From positions 1 to 9,203 of the forward strand of contig JAEWEX010000204.1 of NCBI GenBank assembly GCA_023389135.1: 9,203 bases of DNA, read 5' to 3'. The position numbers and the translations under genes are program-made. Source of the DNA: Pseudomonadota bacterium. GTDB lineage: Bacteria; Pseudomonadota; Alphaproteobacteria; Rhizobiales; Methylopilaceae. Positions 1 to 5,331 of the stretch are shown here, in pieces. The stretch's first letter is position 1. Each line of letters begins with the position of its first letter. The notes under the pieces were generated by a model. It did no database searches. It was not told the origin of the DNA and saw nothing but the letters and a program-made list of their open reading frames with translations.

Positions 1-810
1 CTCCAGCTCGTGGGGCGCGAAATCCACCACCAGCAGGCGCCCGCCCGGCGCAAGCGCGCGCGCCGCCTCGCGGATGGCGCGGGCGCCATCGTCGAGATAG
101 TGCAGCACCTGGTGGATGATCACGAGGTCGAATCCGCCGGCGGGCACGGGCAGGGCATAGACGTCCGCCTGGCGGAGCTGGGCACGCCCGAGCCCGGCAC
201 GGGCGAGGTTCGCGCGCGCCACCGCCAGCATCTCGTGGCTGAGGTCGAGGCCGACCGCACGATCGGCGTCGGCGCCGAGCAGTTCCAGCATGCGCCCGGT
301 CCCGGTGCCGAGATCGAGCAGCGCGCGTACCGGCGTGTCGCCGAGCGCGTCGCGGATCGCGCGCTCGACCGCATCCTCCTCCACGTGAAGAGCGCGGATG
401 GCGTCCCAGTTGCGGGCCTGGGCGTCGAAATAGCGCTGGGCGGCCTCGGCGCGGGCGGCGCGCACCTCGGCGAGCCGCTCGGCGTCCCGGATGAGCTGCG
501 GGTCGCCGGGGGCGAGGCGGCCGACGACGTCGCGGACGAGACCCGCAAGCGGCCCGCGGTCGGTCAGCCGGAAGAACGCCCAGGAGCCCTCGCGGTGGCG
601 CTCGATCAGTCCGGCCTCGGCCATGAGCTTCAGGTGCCGCGAGATGCGCGGCTGCGACTGGCCGAGGATGGCGGTGAGATCGGAAACGTTGAGCTCGCAC
701 TCCGCCATGAGCGCCAGAATGCGCAGCCGCGTCGGCTCGCCTGCGCCGCGCAATGCGGCAAGGACGGCCTCCAGCGGCGCCTGGGCGGCGGCGGGGTGAG
801 GTTCAGACAT
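1..810 (-). CDS. ArsR-family HTH regulator fused to a SAM-dependent methyltransferase domain (3' end cut by window edge)
   Basis: The frame is open from an ATG at 810 to the left edge, giving 270 residues with no stop, so the C-terminus is missing. Residues 13-82 are an ArsR winged helix: GEPTRLRIL, then the recognition helix QSQPRISRHLKLMAEAGLI, then a wing. Where metal-sensing ArsR proteins carry ELCVCDL, this one has ELNVSDL, so the metal-binding cysteines are absent. Residues 120-270 look like a class I methyltransferase: motif I LLDLGTGTG at 164-172, the acidic residue D189 at the end of strand 2, and FDLVIIHQVLHYL further on. Fusions of this kind in alphaproteobacteria are often next to metF and are thought to sense S-adenosylhomocysteine or SAM rather than metals (family knowledge; the neighbour lies outside the window). 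There is no Shine-Dalgarno before the ATG. Function as a methionine-cycle repressor is inferred. Confidence 0.9.
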   Translation of the reverse strand, partial: MSEPHPAAAQAPLEAVLAALRGAGEPTRLRILALMAECELNVSDLTAILGQSQPRISRHLKLMAEAGLIERHREGSWAFFRLTDRGPLAGLVRDVVGRLAPGDPQLIRDAERLAEVRAARAEAAQRYFDAQARNWDAIRALHVEEDAVERAIRDALGDTPVRALLDLGTGTGRMLELLGADADRAVGLDLSHEMLAVARANLARAGLGRAQLRQADVYALPVPAGGFDLVIIHQVLHYLDDGARAIREAARALAPGGRLLVVDFAPHELE

Positions 811-824
811 AAAGATATCTTTAT
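809..824. promoter_or_regulatory. Perfect 16-bp palindromic operator overlapping the regulator start codon
   Basis: The sequence ATAAAGATATCTTTAT is its own reverse complement and is very AT-rich in a GC-rich setting. It covers the first two bases of the ATG of the ArsR-methyltransferase gene (ATG at 810-808, minus strand). On the minus strand TTGCGC (846-841) and TAAAGA (823-818) are 17 bp apart and could be a weak -35/-10 pair, which would place transcription start at or next to the ATG. From memory, predicted sites of SahR-type regulators in alphaproteobacteria look like this, but I cannot verify it here. Autorepression is the simplest reading. The site is also 112 bp upstream of the divergent gene at 936 and may affect it. 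Confidence 0.75.
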
Positions 825-892
825 GCTTATTGTCCGGAGCGCGCAAGGGGCGCGTCGCGGCCGCCATTTCCCCGAACTGGAACCAATCCGGA

Positions 893-913
893 CGCCCGGG
901 TGTTTCCCGGGCG
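893..913 (+). other. Stem-loop in the leader of the secreted-protein gene
   Basis: CGCCCGGG (893-900) and CCCGGGCG (906-913) form a perfect 8-bp GC stem with a TGTTT loop. It ends 11 bases before the GGAGG ribosome binding site at 925-929. No T-run follows, so it is not a simple terminator. It could stabilise the leader RNA or be part of a regulatory leader; the sequence does not decide between these. Confidence 0.45.
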
Positions 914-935
914 GATCAACAACCGGAGGTGCGCC

Positions 936-1271
936 ATGACACTCCTGAAGGATGCGACCGTTTCCGCCATCGCGCTGGCCGCGCTGCTGGCGCTTGCACC
1001 GGTGGCCACCGCGCAGACCGCGGGCTCCGGGCTGCCCAATGTCGATTGCCCCGCGCCGGGCAAGACCGAGACCTCGGTGGAGACAGGTGTCGAGGAACCT
1101 GCAAAGCAGCCGGTGGAGCTGAGCGCCATACTGCCGTCCGTGGGCGGCAACGAGGACAGCGCCGCCCCCACCGTCCAGCAGGACGGAAAGGATGTCATGG
1201 CGCTGTCGGAATGTCCCCAGAACGAGCCGGGGCACCCCAACTCCATGGACAAGCCGACCAAGACTAACTGA
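936..1271 (+). CDS. Small secreted protein of unknown function
   Basis: 111 residues. The start at 936 is chosen over the in-frame ATG at 900 because GGAGG sits 6 bases before it (925-929) and because it begins a classical Sec signal peptide: lysine at 5, hydrophobic core roughly 7-21, and a signal peptidase I site APVATA|Q after residue 26. The mature part of about 85 residues is polar, low in aromatics and rich in Pro, Glu, Gln, Asn and Thr, with just two cysteines (C38 and C93) that could form a disulfide once exported. I recognise no domain. It is transcribed divergently from the ArsR-methyltransferase regulator, and its last 8 bases overlap the end of the convergent MOSC gene. Export to the periplasm or beyond is well supported; the role is unknown. 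Confidence 0.75.
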   Translation: MTLLKDATVSAIALAALLALAPVATAQTAGSGLPNVDCPAPGKTETSVETGVEEPAKQPVELSAILPSVGGNEDSAAPTVQQDGKDVMALSECPQNEPGHPNSMDKPTKTN

Positions 1272-1863
1272 CGCCCCACAGCCGCTGCGGAGGCACCTTC
1301 ACCGAGAGCGTGTCGGCGGCGGAGATGTCGCCGGCGCGCTCGACCGTGAGCACGACGCCTCGCCGGCCCCTGGCGGCAGCCGGAAATGCGGTCTCAACGC
1401 CCTCGCGCGCTGCGGGCGCCAGATTGGAGGCGATTGCGCGGCCGGCTATCCGGCATGGCGCATTCTGGCCCTCGACCACCAGCGCGGCCCCGGACGACGC
1501 AAAGATGCGCGTGCCGGCGGGCAGCCAGGACAGATCTTCGAGCCCCTGCGTCACGATGTTGGCGCCGATCCAGGCCGGATCGATCGCCGCCAATCCCATA
1601 TCGGCCGCGACGGCCGCAAGCTCCTCCACCGAGACGGCGCTGAGCTGGCGGCCGGACCGCATGGACATTCCGCGCCGGTACCAGGGCTCGCGGGCGCCGG
1701 CGGCCCGGACATGGCCGTGGTGGCGGGTTCCCGGAAGGCCCGCGAGGTCGAGCGTCAGCCGCTCGACCCTTGCAGTGAGAGGGTAGGGTTCGCTCTCGCT
1801 ATAGAGCGCCGCCACCGCCGCCTTGACGACGCGCCCGGGGTATGTCCGTCCGATCACCGCCAT
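1264..1863 (-). CDS. MOSC domain-containing protein
   Basis: 199 residues, matching a stand-alone MOSC domain (the C-terminal domain of molybdenum cofactor sulfurases, also found in YiiM and mARC-type proteins). Visible family features are GTRHHGHVR at 45-53, RQLSAVSVEELAAVAADMG at 72-90, the IGANIV signature at 99-104, and QNAPC at 133-137 with the conserved cysteine C137. The ATG at 1863 is the earliest possible, since an in-frame TAA lies two codons upstream; its Shine-Dalgarno is poor. MOSC proteins bind the molybdenum cofactor or carry activated sulfur on the cysteine; the substrate here cannot be told. The gene lies 51 bp after wrbA on the same strand, so co-transcription is likely. Its 3' end overlaps the convergent secreted-protein gene by 8 bp. 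Confidence 0.9.
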   Translation of the reverse strand: MAVIGRTYPGRVVKAAVAALYSESEPYPLTARVERLTLDLAGLPGTRHHGHVRAAGAREPWYRRGMSMRSGRQLSAVSVEELAAVAADMGLAAIDPAWIGANIVTQGLEDLSWLPAGTRIFASSGAALVVEGQNAPCRIAGRAIASNLAPAAREGVETAFPAAARGRRGVVLTVERAGDISAADTLSVKVPPQRLWGVS

Positions 1864-1914
1864 CGCTTACAATGACCGCCGCCGAGGCGGAACGGGCAAC
1901 GCGGCAAATCGTCG

Positions 1915-2517
1915 TCACCCCGCCGCCACCTTCGCGGCAATGCCGGCCACGAAGCGGCCCTGGAAGCGGGCGCCGTCGAGTTCGTTGTCGCTCGGCCAGC
2001 GGCTGCCGTCGCCGCCGGTGATGGTCGACGCGCCATAGGGACTGCCGCCCGTGATCTCGGTCATGACGGTCTGGCCGGCGAAGGCGTAGGGCAGGCCGGC
2101 GACCACCATGCCCTGATGCAGGAAGGTGGGCAGGAAGCCGAGGATGGTGGATTCCTGGCCGCCGTGCTGGGTGGCCGATGCGGTAAAGGCCGAGCCGACC
2201 TTGCCGACCAGCGCGCCCTTGGCCCAGAGCGGGCCGGTCTGGTCCCAGAAGCTGCGCATCTGCGCGGCGACCGTACCGAAGCGCGTGCCCGCCCCGACGA
2301 TGATGGCGTCGTAGTCGGGAAGCTCGTCCACCGTTGCGACGGGCGCCTTCTGGTCGAGCTTGTAGCCGGCGGATCTGGCGACGTCCTCCGGTACGGTCTC
2401 CTGCACCCGCTTGACCACGACCTCCGCGCCCGCTTCCCGGACACCTTCGGCCACGGCCTCGGCCATGGCCTCCAGATGGCCGTAGGTGGAATGGTACAGC
2501 ACGAGAACCCTGGTCAT
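1915..2517 (-). CDS. wrbA: NAD(P)H:quinone oxidoreductase, WrbA type (type IV)
   Basis: 200 residues, about the usual WrbA length, with flavodoxin-like WrbA features throughout. [19 protein letters not shown] at the N-terminus is the FMN-phosphate loop. [19 protein letters not shown] is the central FMN-contacting segment. [12 protein letters not shown] followed later by [10 protein letters not shown] are the typical WrbA C-terminal flavin and tetramer motifs. The enzyme reduces quinones by two electrons in the cytoplasm and limits redox cycling. The ATG at 2517 has GGAGG 9 bases upstream. The neighbouring MOSC gene follows on the same strand. An AT-rich palindrome about 100 bp upstream (2619-2636) is a candidate control site. 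Identification is firm; physiological induction is not visible from the sequence. Confidence 0.96.
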   Translation of the reverse strand: MTRVLVLYHSTYGHLEAMAEAVAEGVREAGAEVVVKRVQETVPEDVARSAGYKLDQKAPVATVDELPDYDAIIVGAGTRFGTVAAQMRSFWDQTGPLWAKGALVGKVGSAFTASATQHGGQESTILGFLPTFLHQGMVVAGLPYAFAGQTVMTEITGGSPYGASTITGGDGSRWPSDNELDGARFQGRFVAGIAAKVAAG

Positions 2518-2618
2518 GTCGGCAAGCCTCCGGATGATGTGGTGTCCCGGATTGGCCGGGCGTCATGCGGGAACATGGCCGCCATCGGTGCACCATCAAC
2601 CGGGTTGCGCGCATTCGC

Positions 2619-2636
2619 CATTTGCAGAAATGCAAA
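2619..2636. promoter_or_regulatory. Overlapping AT-rich palindromes, candidate operator upstream of wrbA
   Basis: CATTTGCAGAAATGCAAA contains two interlocked inverted repeats: CATTT-GCAG-AAATG (2619-2632) and TTTGCA-GAAA-TGCAAA (2621-2636). A third TTTGCA follows at 2656-2661. The site is 102-119 bp upstream of the wrbA start and stands out against the GC-rich background. The geometry suits a dimeric helix-turn-helix regulator, possibly LysR-type, but no regulator gene lies beside it in this window. Its right edge merges with the T-tract of the terminator described at 2634-2658. Confidence 0.45.
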
Positions 2637-2658
2637 AAGGGGCCGTGGGGGCTCCTTT
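2634..2658 (-). terminator. Probable intrinsic terminator of the DUF1127-like gene
   Basis: Read on the minus strand, AAAGGAGCC (2658-2650), a CCCAC loop and GGCCCCTTT (2644-2636) form a 9-bp stem with one internal A-C mismatch. The 3' side runs into five Ts (2638-2634). It begins 36 bases after the stop codon of the small gene at 2694-2852 and lies upstream of the wrbA promoter region, which is where insulation of wrbA would be expected. Confidence 0.5.
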
Positions 2659-2693
2659 GCATCATCTCGCCTACTGGAGTGATCGGCGGGCAG

Positions 2694-2852
2694 TCAGGCG
2701 CGCGGCAACTCGGCATCGATGCCGAGGATGCGCATGTCGCGCGAGGTCGGCCTGCGGTTGGCCTCGATGGCCGCCGATGCGCGGACCGCGGCGCCGAAGA
2801 TGTCGGCCGCTTCCGCAACGGCACGGGCGATGAGCGCGAAAATGTGGATCAT
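2694..2852 (-). CDS. Small DUF1127-like (YjiS-like) protein
   Basis: 52 residues. The start at 2852 is supported by a strong GGAGG 5 bases upstream; an in-frame extension to 2954 is possible but has no comparable signal. An N-terminal amphipathic or hydrophobic helix (IFALIARAVAEAADIFGAAV, 4-23) is followed by a basic stretch ANRRPTSRDMRILGID at 31-46. The tail resembles the R-D-[LM]-x-x-[LI]-G-I signature of DUF1127 proteins, which are common in multiple copies in Hyphomicrobiales. Work on arginine-rich DUF1127 proteins links the family to RNA or metabolic regulation, but this copy is less arginine-rich than usual and the match is by motif only. It appears monocistronic, with a probable terminator at 2634-2658. 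Confidence 0.65.
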   Translation of the reverse strand: MIHIFALIARAVAEAADIFGAAVRASAAIEANRRPTSRDMRILGIDAELPRA

Positions 2853-3018
2853 GTCTGCCTCCGTACGGCGCGAACCGTCTTGCCGCGCCCTTCGAGAGCA
2901 AAGATGCCCCCTGATGCTGCATCGCACAACGCCCAAAAAGCGCTGGTCGGCCATGCGGTTGATGCATGGTAGGAGCGGGAGGCGTTAGCGATTGCGAAAC
3001 GATCGGGGTTCCGGCCGG

Positions 3019-3102
3019 TGCGGACGGGGGGACTCGAACCCCCAAGGGCCAGGGCCCGCAAGATTTTAAGTCTCGAGCGTCTACCAGTTTCGCCACGTCC
3101 GC
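3019..3102 (-). tRNA. tRNA-Leu (anticodon UAA)
   Basis: On the minus strand the acceptor arms GCGGACG (3102-3096) and CGTCCGC (3026-3020) pair perfectly, with discriminator A at 3019. The D-loop contains ACTGGTAGACGC. The anticodon arm is CGAGA-CTTAAAA-TCTTG, which places UAA at positions 34-36. A long variable arm, CGGGCCCTGGCCCT, marks a class II tRNA, and the T-arm reads GGGGGTTCGAGTCCCCC. The 3' CCA is not encoded (CCG follows). Length is 84 nt. UUA is a rare codon in such a GC-rich genome, so this tRNA mainly reads UUA and some UUG. No integrated element is visible at either side of it within the window. Confidence 0.97.
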
Positions 3103-3176
3103 GGCCGGAGCGGCACCTTATGCCAGGGCGGCGACGGCGCGGAAGGCCCGTTGGGACATCCGGTGAGGGCAAGCGC

Positions 3177-3212
3177 AAAAGAAAACCGGGCGCCCCGCGA
3201 GGAGCGCCCGGT
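3177..3212 (-). terminator. Intrinsic terminator of the outer-membrane protein gene
   Basis: ACCGGGCGC (3185-3193) and GCGCCCGGT (3204-3212) form a perfect 9-bp stem with a 10-base loop. On the minus strand it is followed by TTTT-C-TTTT (3185-3177). It starts 36 bases after the stop codon of the beta-barrel gene and separates it from the tRNA-Leu gene downstream. Confidence 0.85.
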
Positions 3213-3248
3213 GGAGGACTTCTTATTGCCCCCGTCCCAGCGGGACGA

Positions 3249-3905
3249 TCAGAAGCGGTAGTTCAGGCCGACGCGGACAGTGTGCAGATCGAAGTCGGCA
3301 TCAACGCCACCCGGGCCGAAGCCGAGTGCATAGTTCTCTTCGTCGAAGTTCAGGTACTGATACTCAAGCTTGGCGCTGAGGTTGTCGGCGAAGGCGTACT
3401 CGACGCCAGCGCCCAGGACGTAGCCGAAGTGGGTGTTATCGTCAGAATCACCGACGTTGTTGGAACGCTCGGCGTCCGCGAAGGCGACACCGCCGGTGAC
3501 GTAGGGCAGGAACCGGTCGAACGCATAGCCGAGGCGGGCGCGCACGGTGCCAAGCCACTCGACCTCGTGATCGATGCTCAGATCGCCGATGGACGTGTCG
3601 CCCTCGATGTTGGTCCAGGACAGGTCGCCCTCAAGGCCGACCACGACGCCATTCATGAACTGGTAGTTGGCGCCGATCTGGCCACCGAGCAGAAAGCCGT
3701 CGGCATCCATCGAGCCCGAGACGTCCGAATCGATGTCACCCCAGCCGTAGCCGACATGCAGACCGGCATAGAAGCCGGTCCAGCTGAAGACCGACACGGG
3801 CGCATAAACCGCTTCCGGCGCCGGGGTGTAGATGTCGGCGGCCTGGGCGGTGGCGCCCCAGGTGAGCGCGGCCGCGGCGACGCCGGCGATTGCGAGCTTC
3901 TTCAT
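3249..3905 (-). CDS. Outer-membrane beta-barrel protein, Omp25/31-like
   Basis: 218 residues. The start at 3905 is chosen because GGAGAG lies 5 bases upstream and because MKKLAIAGVAAAALTW begins a classical signal peptide cleaved at ATAQA|AD (after residue 22); the 38-residue upstream extension has neither. The mature N-terminus ends in SWTGFYAGLHVGYGWG, the hallmark of Omp25/31-type alphaproteobacterial porin-like proteins. Alternating strands follow, including GGQIGANYQF, GLEGDLSWT, WLGTVRARLGYAF and GAGVEYAFADNLSAKLEYQYLNF. The chain ends in HTVRVGLNYRF, with the C-terminal phenylalanine used for BAM-dependent insertion. The protein is probably an 8-stranded outer-membrane barrel that stabilises the envelope or acts as a surface antigen; pore activity is uncertain. 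It is transcribed alone, with its own terminator and a long upstream region. Confidence 0.93.
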   Translation of the reverse strand: MKKLAIAGVAAAALTWGATAQAADIYTPAPEAVYAPVSVFSWTGFYAGLHVGYGWGDIDSDVSGSMDADGFLLGGQIGANYQFMNGVVVGLEGDLSWTNIEGDTSIGDLSIDHEVEWLGTVRARLGYAFDRFLPYVTGGVAFADAERSNNVGDSDDNTHFGYVLGAGVEYAFADNLSAKLEYQYLNFDEENYALGFGPGGVDADFDLHTVRVGLNYRF

Positions 3906-4237
3906 AATCACTCTCCATGGCCCGACCCCCGCGGGCCGGATACGCTGTGTACCTGGATGGTACCTACATCGCCCAACGCACGGAGTCAGCGCTTTGGAGA
4001 TGGCTCCCATGCGAAACATTCAGCATGTTGCCGGCGCGCAACACCCGATAGGCTGTGCCGTATAAGGGAGACTTTGCGCTTGAGCGCATCGTTTTCGTCG
4101 ATTTCCACTTAACAGAAGTTAAGTTGTGCGGCGGACTGTTGCGGCAATTGTGGCAATTTTGGACACAGCTGCAGACGTGTCGCCCCGCGGATTCGTATTC
4201 CCGCCTGCCCGAATAGAGTCCGCCTACGCTGACCGTC
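3906..4237. promoter_or_regulatory. 332-bp upstream region of the outer-membrane protein gene, rich in repeats
   Basis: No credible gene lies here. Nearest the start codon is a leader hairpin, GGCCCG (3919-3924) with CGGGCC (3932-3937), just ahead of the ribosome binding site. Next is a direct repeat GTACCT-N5-GTACCT (3949-3965), an 11-bp period typical of OmpR-type response regulator sites. Inverted repeats follow: TGTTGC/GCAACA (4026-4043), TGCGC-TTGA-GCGCA (4075-4088) and an AT-rich ACTTAAC-AGAA-GTTAAGT (4107-4124). Two GGCAATT copies 9 bp apart occur at 4143-4159. I cannot assign a single -35/-10 pair with confidence. The region also holds the end of the mgtC-family transcript, for which I see no T-rich terminator. 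Confidence 0.45.
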
Positions 4238-4741
4238 TCAATCGCGACCGTCGTCCTTGCCGGTGCCGCCGCCGCGGAAGAACAGCCCCTCCGCGCGATG
4301 CAGCACCGCCAGGATGAACAGGCCGAGGGCGGTGACGATGCCGGCGATCGCCAGTTCTCCGAGCCCGCAGGCGAGCCCGATGGCGCCCGACAGCCACAGC
4401 CCGGCTCCGGAGGTCAGGCCCTGAACCCGGCCCCTGGCCTGGATGATGGTGCCAGCCGCGAGGAAGGCGACGCCCGCCGTCACCGCCTCGATGATGCGGA
4501 TCGGATCGGCGTTGGAGCCGTCGCGGGCGCGCTCCATCACTTCGAAGGTGAGGACCGTGAATGTCGCTGCCGCCACCGATACCAGCATGTGGGTGCGCAT
4601 TCCGGCCGGGTGGTTGCGCACCTCGCGGTCGATCCCGATCAGCAGCCCGAGGATCGCCGCCGCGACCAGCCGCACGGTGACCGTCAGGAGCCCGATCTGG
4701 GAGGGCAGCGTGCTGGAAAGCGCCTCGGCGATGGCGTTCAA
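4238..4741 (-). CDS. MgtC/SapB family inner-membrane protein
   Basis: 167 residues with the MgtC/SapB core: RLVAAAILGLLIGIDRE (24-40) with the family DRE motif, HPAGMRTHMLVSVAAATFTVL (44-64), DPIRIIEAVTAGVAFLAAGTII, and VQGLTSGAGLWLSGAIGLACGLG. About four to five hydrophobic helices are visible, and the tail GGGTGKDDGRD is polar. MgtC relatives help growth at low magnesium and, in pathogens, modulate the F-type ATP synthase; many short homologues have no known role. The start is TTG (4741) because no ATG precedes the conserved region; GGGAGG lies 9 bases upstream. The gene is 64 bp after gpt on the same strand and probably belongs to the same transcript, with a hairpin (4751-4768) controlling the junction. 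Confidence 0.88.
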   Translation of the reverse strand: MNAIAEALSSTLPSQIGLLTVTVRLVAAAILGLLIGIDREVRNHPAGMRTHMLVSVAAATFTVLTFEVMERARDGSNADPIRIIEAVTAGVAFLAAGTIIQARGRVQGLTSGAGLWLSGAIGLACGLGELAIAGIVTALGLFILAVLHRAEGLFFRGGGTGKDDGRD

Positions 4742-4746
4742 GGTGG

Positions 4747-4768
4747 AAAACCTCCCGTTTTCGGGAAG
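4747..4768 (-). promoter_or_regulatory. Hairpin that includes the ribosome binding site of the mgtC-family gene
   Basis: On the minus strand CTTCCCG (4768-4762), loop AAAA and CGGGAGG (4757-4751) pair over 7 bp with one G-U. TTTT follows (4750-4747), then CCACC and the TTG start. The 3' arm is the Shine-Dalgarno itself. The structure could be a short terminator after gpt, or a switch that hides the ribosome binding site unless it is opened. Both are inferences from the sequence. Confidence 0.45.
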
Positions 4769-4805
4769 GAACGCGCCGCGGGCGGATTGGTTGCCGCGGT
4801 CTGGG

Positions 4806-5312
4806 TCAGCCCGGCGCGCCGTTGCGGATCGGCGGCTGGAAGGCGAGACCCATGTCCCACGGGAAGTAGATCCAGGTGTCCTGGCTGACCTCGGTCACGA
4901 AGGTGTCGACCATCGGGCGGCCCTTGGGCTTGGCGTAGACGGTGGCGAAATGCGCCTTGGGCAGCATGGCGCGCACCGCGCGTGCAGTGCCTCCGGTGTC
5001 GACCAGGTCATCGACGATGAGCACAGCCGCACCGTCGCCGCCCAGCGCGGCGATGGCGGGCGCCACCTCCTTCATGACCTCGATGCCGCCGTGCTCCCGG
5101 TAATTGCGGTAGCTGGCGACCGAGACCGTCTCGATGACGCGGATCTCCAGTTCCCGCGCCACGATCGCCGCCGGCACCAGCCCGCCGCGGGTGATGCAGA
5201 CGATGGCCTCCCATGAACCCTGTCCCGAGAGCCGCCAGGCGAGCGCGCGGGCGTCGCGGTGGAACTGGTCCCAGGAGACCGGAAACGCCTTCTCGGAGCG
5301 GGGATCGACCAT
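4806..5312 (-). CDS. gpt: Xanthine-guanine phosphoribosyltransferase
   Basis: 168 residues; E. coli Gpt has 152 and the two align over nearly their whole length. Matching landmarks are [16 protein letters not shown] (13-28), [15 protein letters not shown] (41-55), the PRPP-binding loop [14 protein letters not shown] (97-110), [15 protein letters not shown], and [19 protein letters not shown] at the end. The enzyme transfers phosphoribose from PRPP to xanthine or guanine (purine salvage, cytoplasmic or membrane-associated). The start at 5312 agrees with the E. coli N-terminus and has GAGG 9 bases upstream; a longer frame to 5417 overlaps the upstream gene and lacks family similarity. It begins 19 bp after the molybdopterin-binding domain gene, indicating an operon. 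A short insertion around AIAALGGDG precedes the PRPP loop. Confidence 0.95.
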   Translation of the reverse strand: MVDPRSEKAFPVSWDQFHRDARALAWRLSGQGSWEAIVCITRGGLVPAAIVARELEIRVIETVSVASYRNYREHGGIEVMKEVAPAIAALGGDGAAVLIVDDLVDTGGTARAVRAMLPKAHFATVYAKPKGRPMVDTFVTEVSQDTWIYFPWDMGLAFQPPIRNGAPG

Positions 5313-5331
5313 GTTGCCAGTCCTCGGTTGG

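Noticed and set aside
10..939. Long plus-strand open frame (309 codons) opposite the ArsR-methyltransferase gene
   Set aside because: It mirrors a gene with clear HTH and methyltransferase motifs. Its product is rich in Arg, Gly and Ala with no domain, as expected for the antisense frame of GC-rich DNA.
1799..2824. 341-codon minus-strand frame across wrbA and its upstream region
   Set aside because: It is a frame-shifted shadow of wrbA with arginine-rich, low-complexity content. The wrbA frame carries all the recognisable motifs and a good ribosome binding site.
3019..3102. Integration site of a genomic island at the tRNA-Leu gene
   Set aside because: There is no integrase, no direct repeat of the tRNA 3' end and no change in base composition on either side within the window.
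3018..4112. 364-codon plus-strand frame over the tRNA and the outer-membrane protein gene
   Set aside because: It crosses a tRNA gene and lies antisense to a beta-barrel gene with signal peptide and C-terminal Phe. No domain is recognisable.
4107..4124. CtrA binding site at the ACTTAAC/GTTAAGT repeat
   Set aside because: The two TTAA half-sites are 6 bases apart rather than the standard 7, and the perfect inverted symmetry suits another dimeric regulator better. Kept only as an unassigned repeat.
4126..4317. 63-codon plus-strand frame starting in the outer-membrane protein upstream region
   Set aside because: It has no ribosome binding site, an Arg/Pro-rich tail and overlap with the end of the MgtC-family gene.
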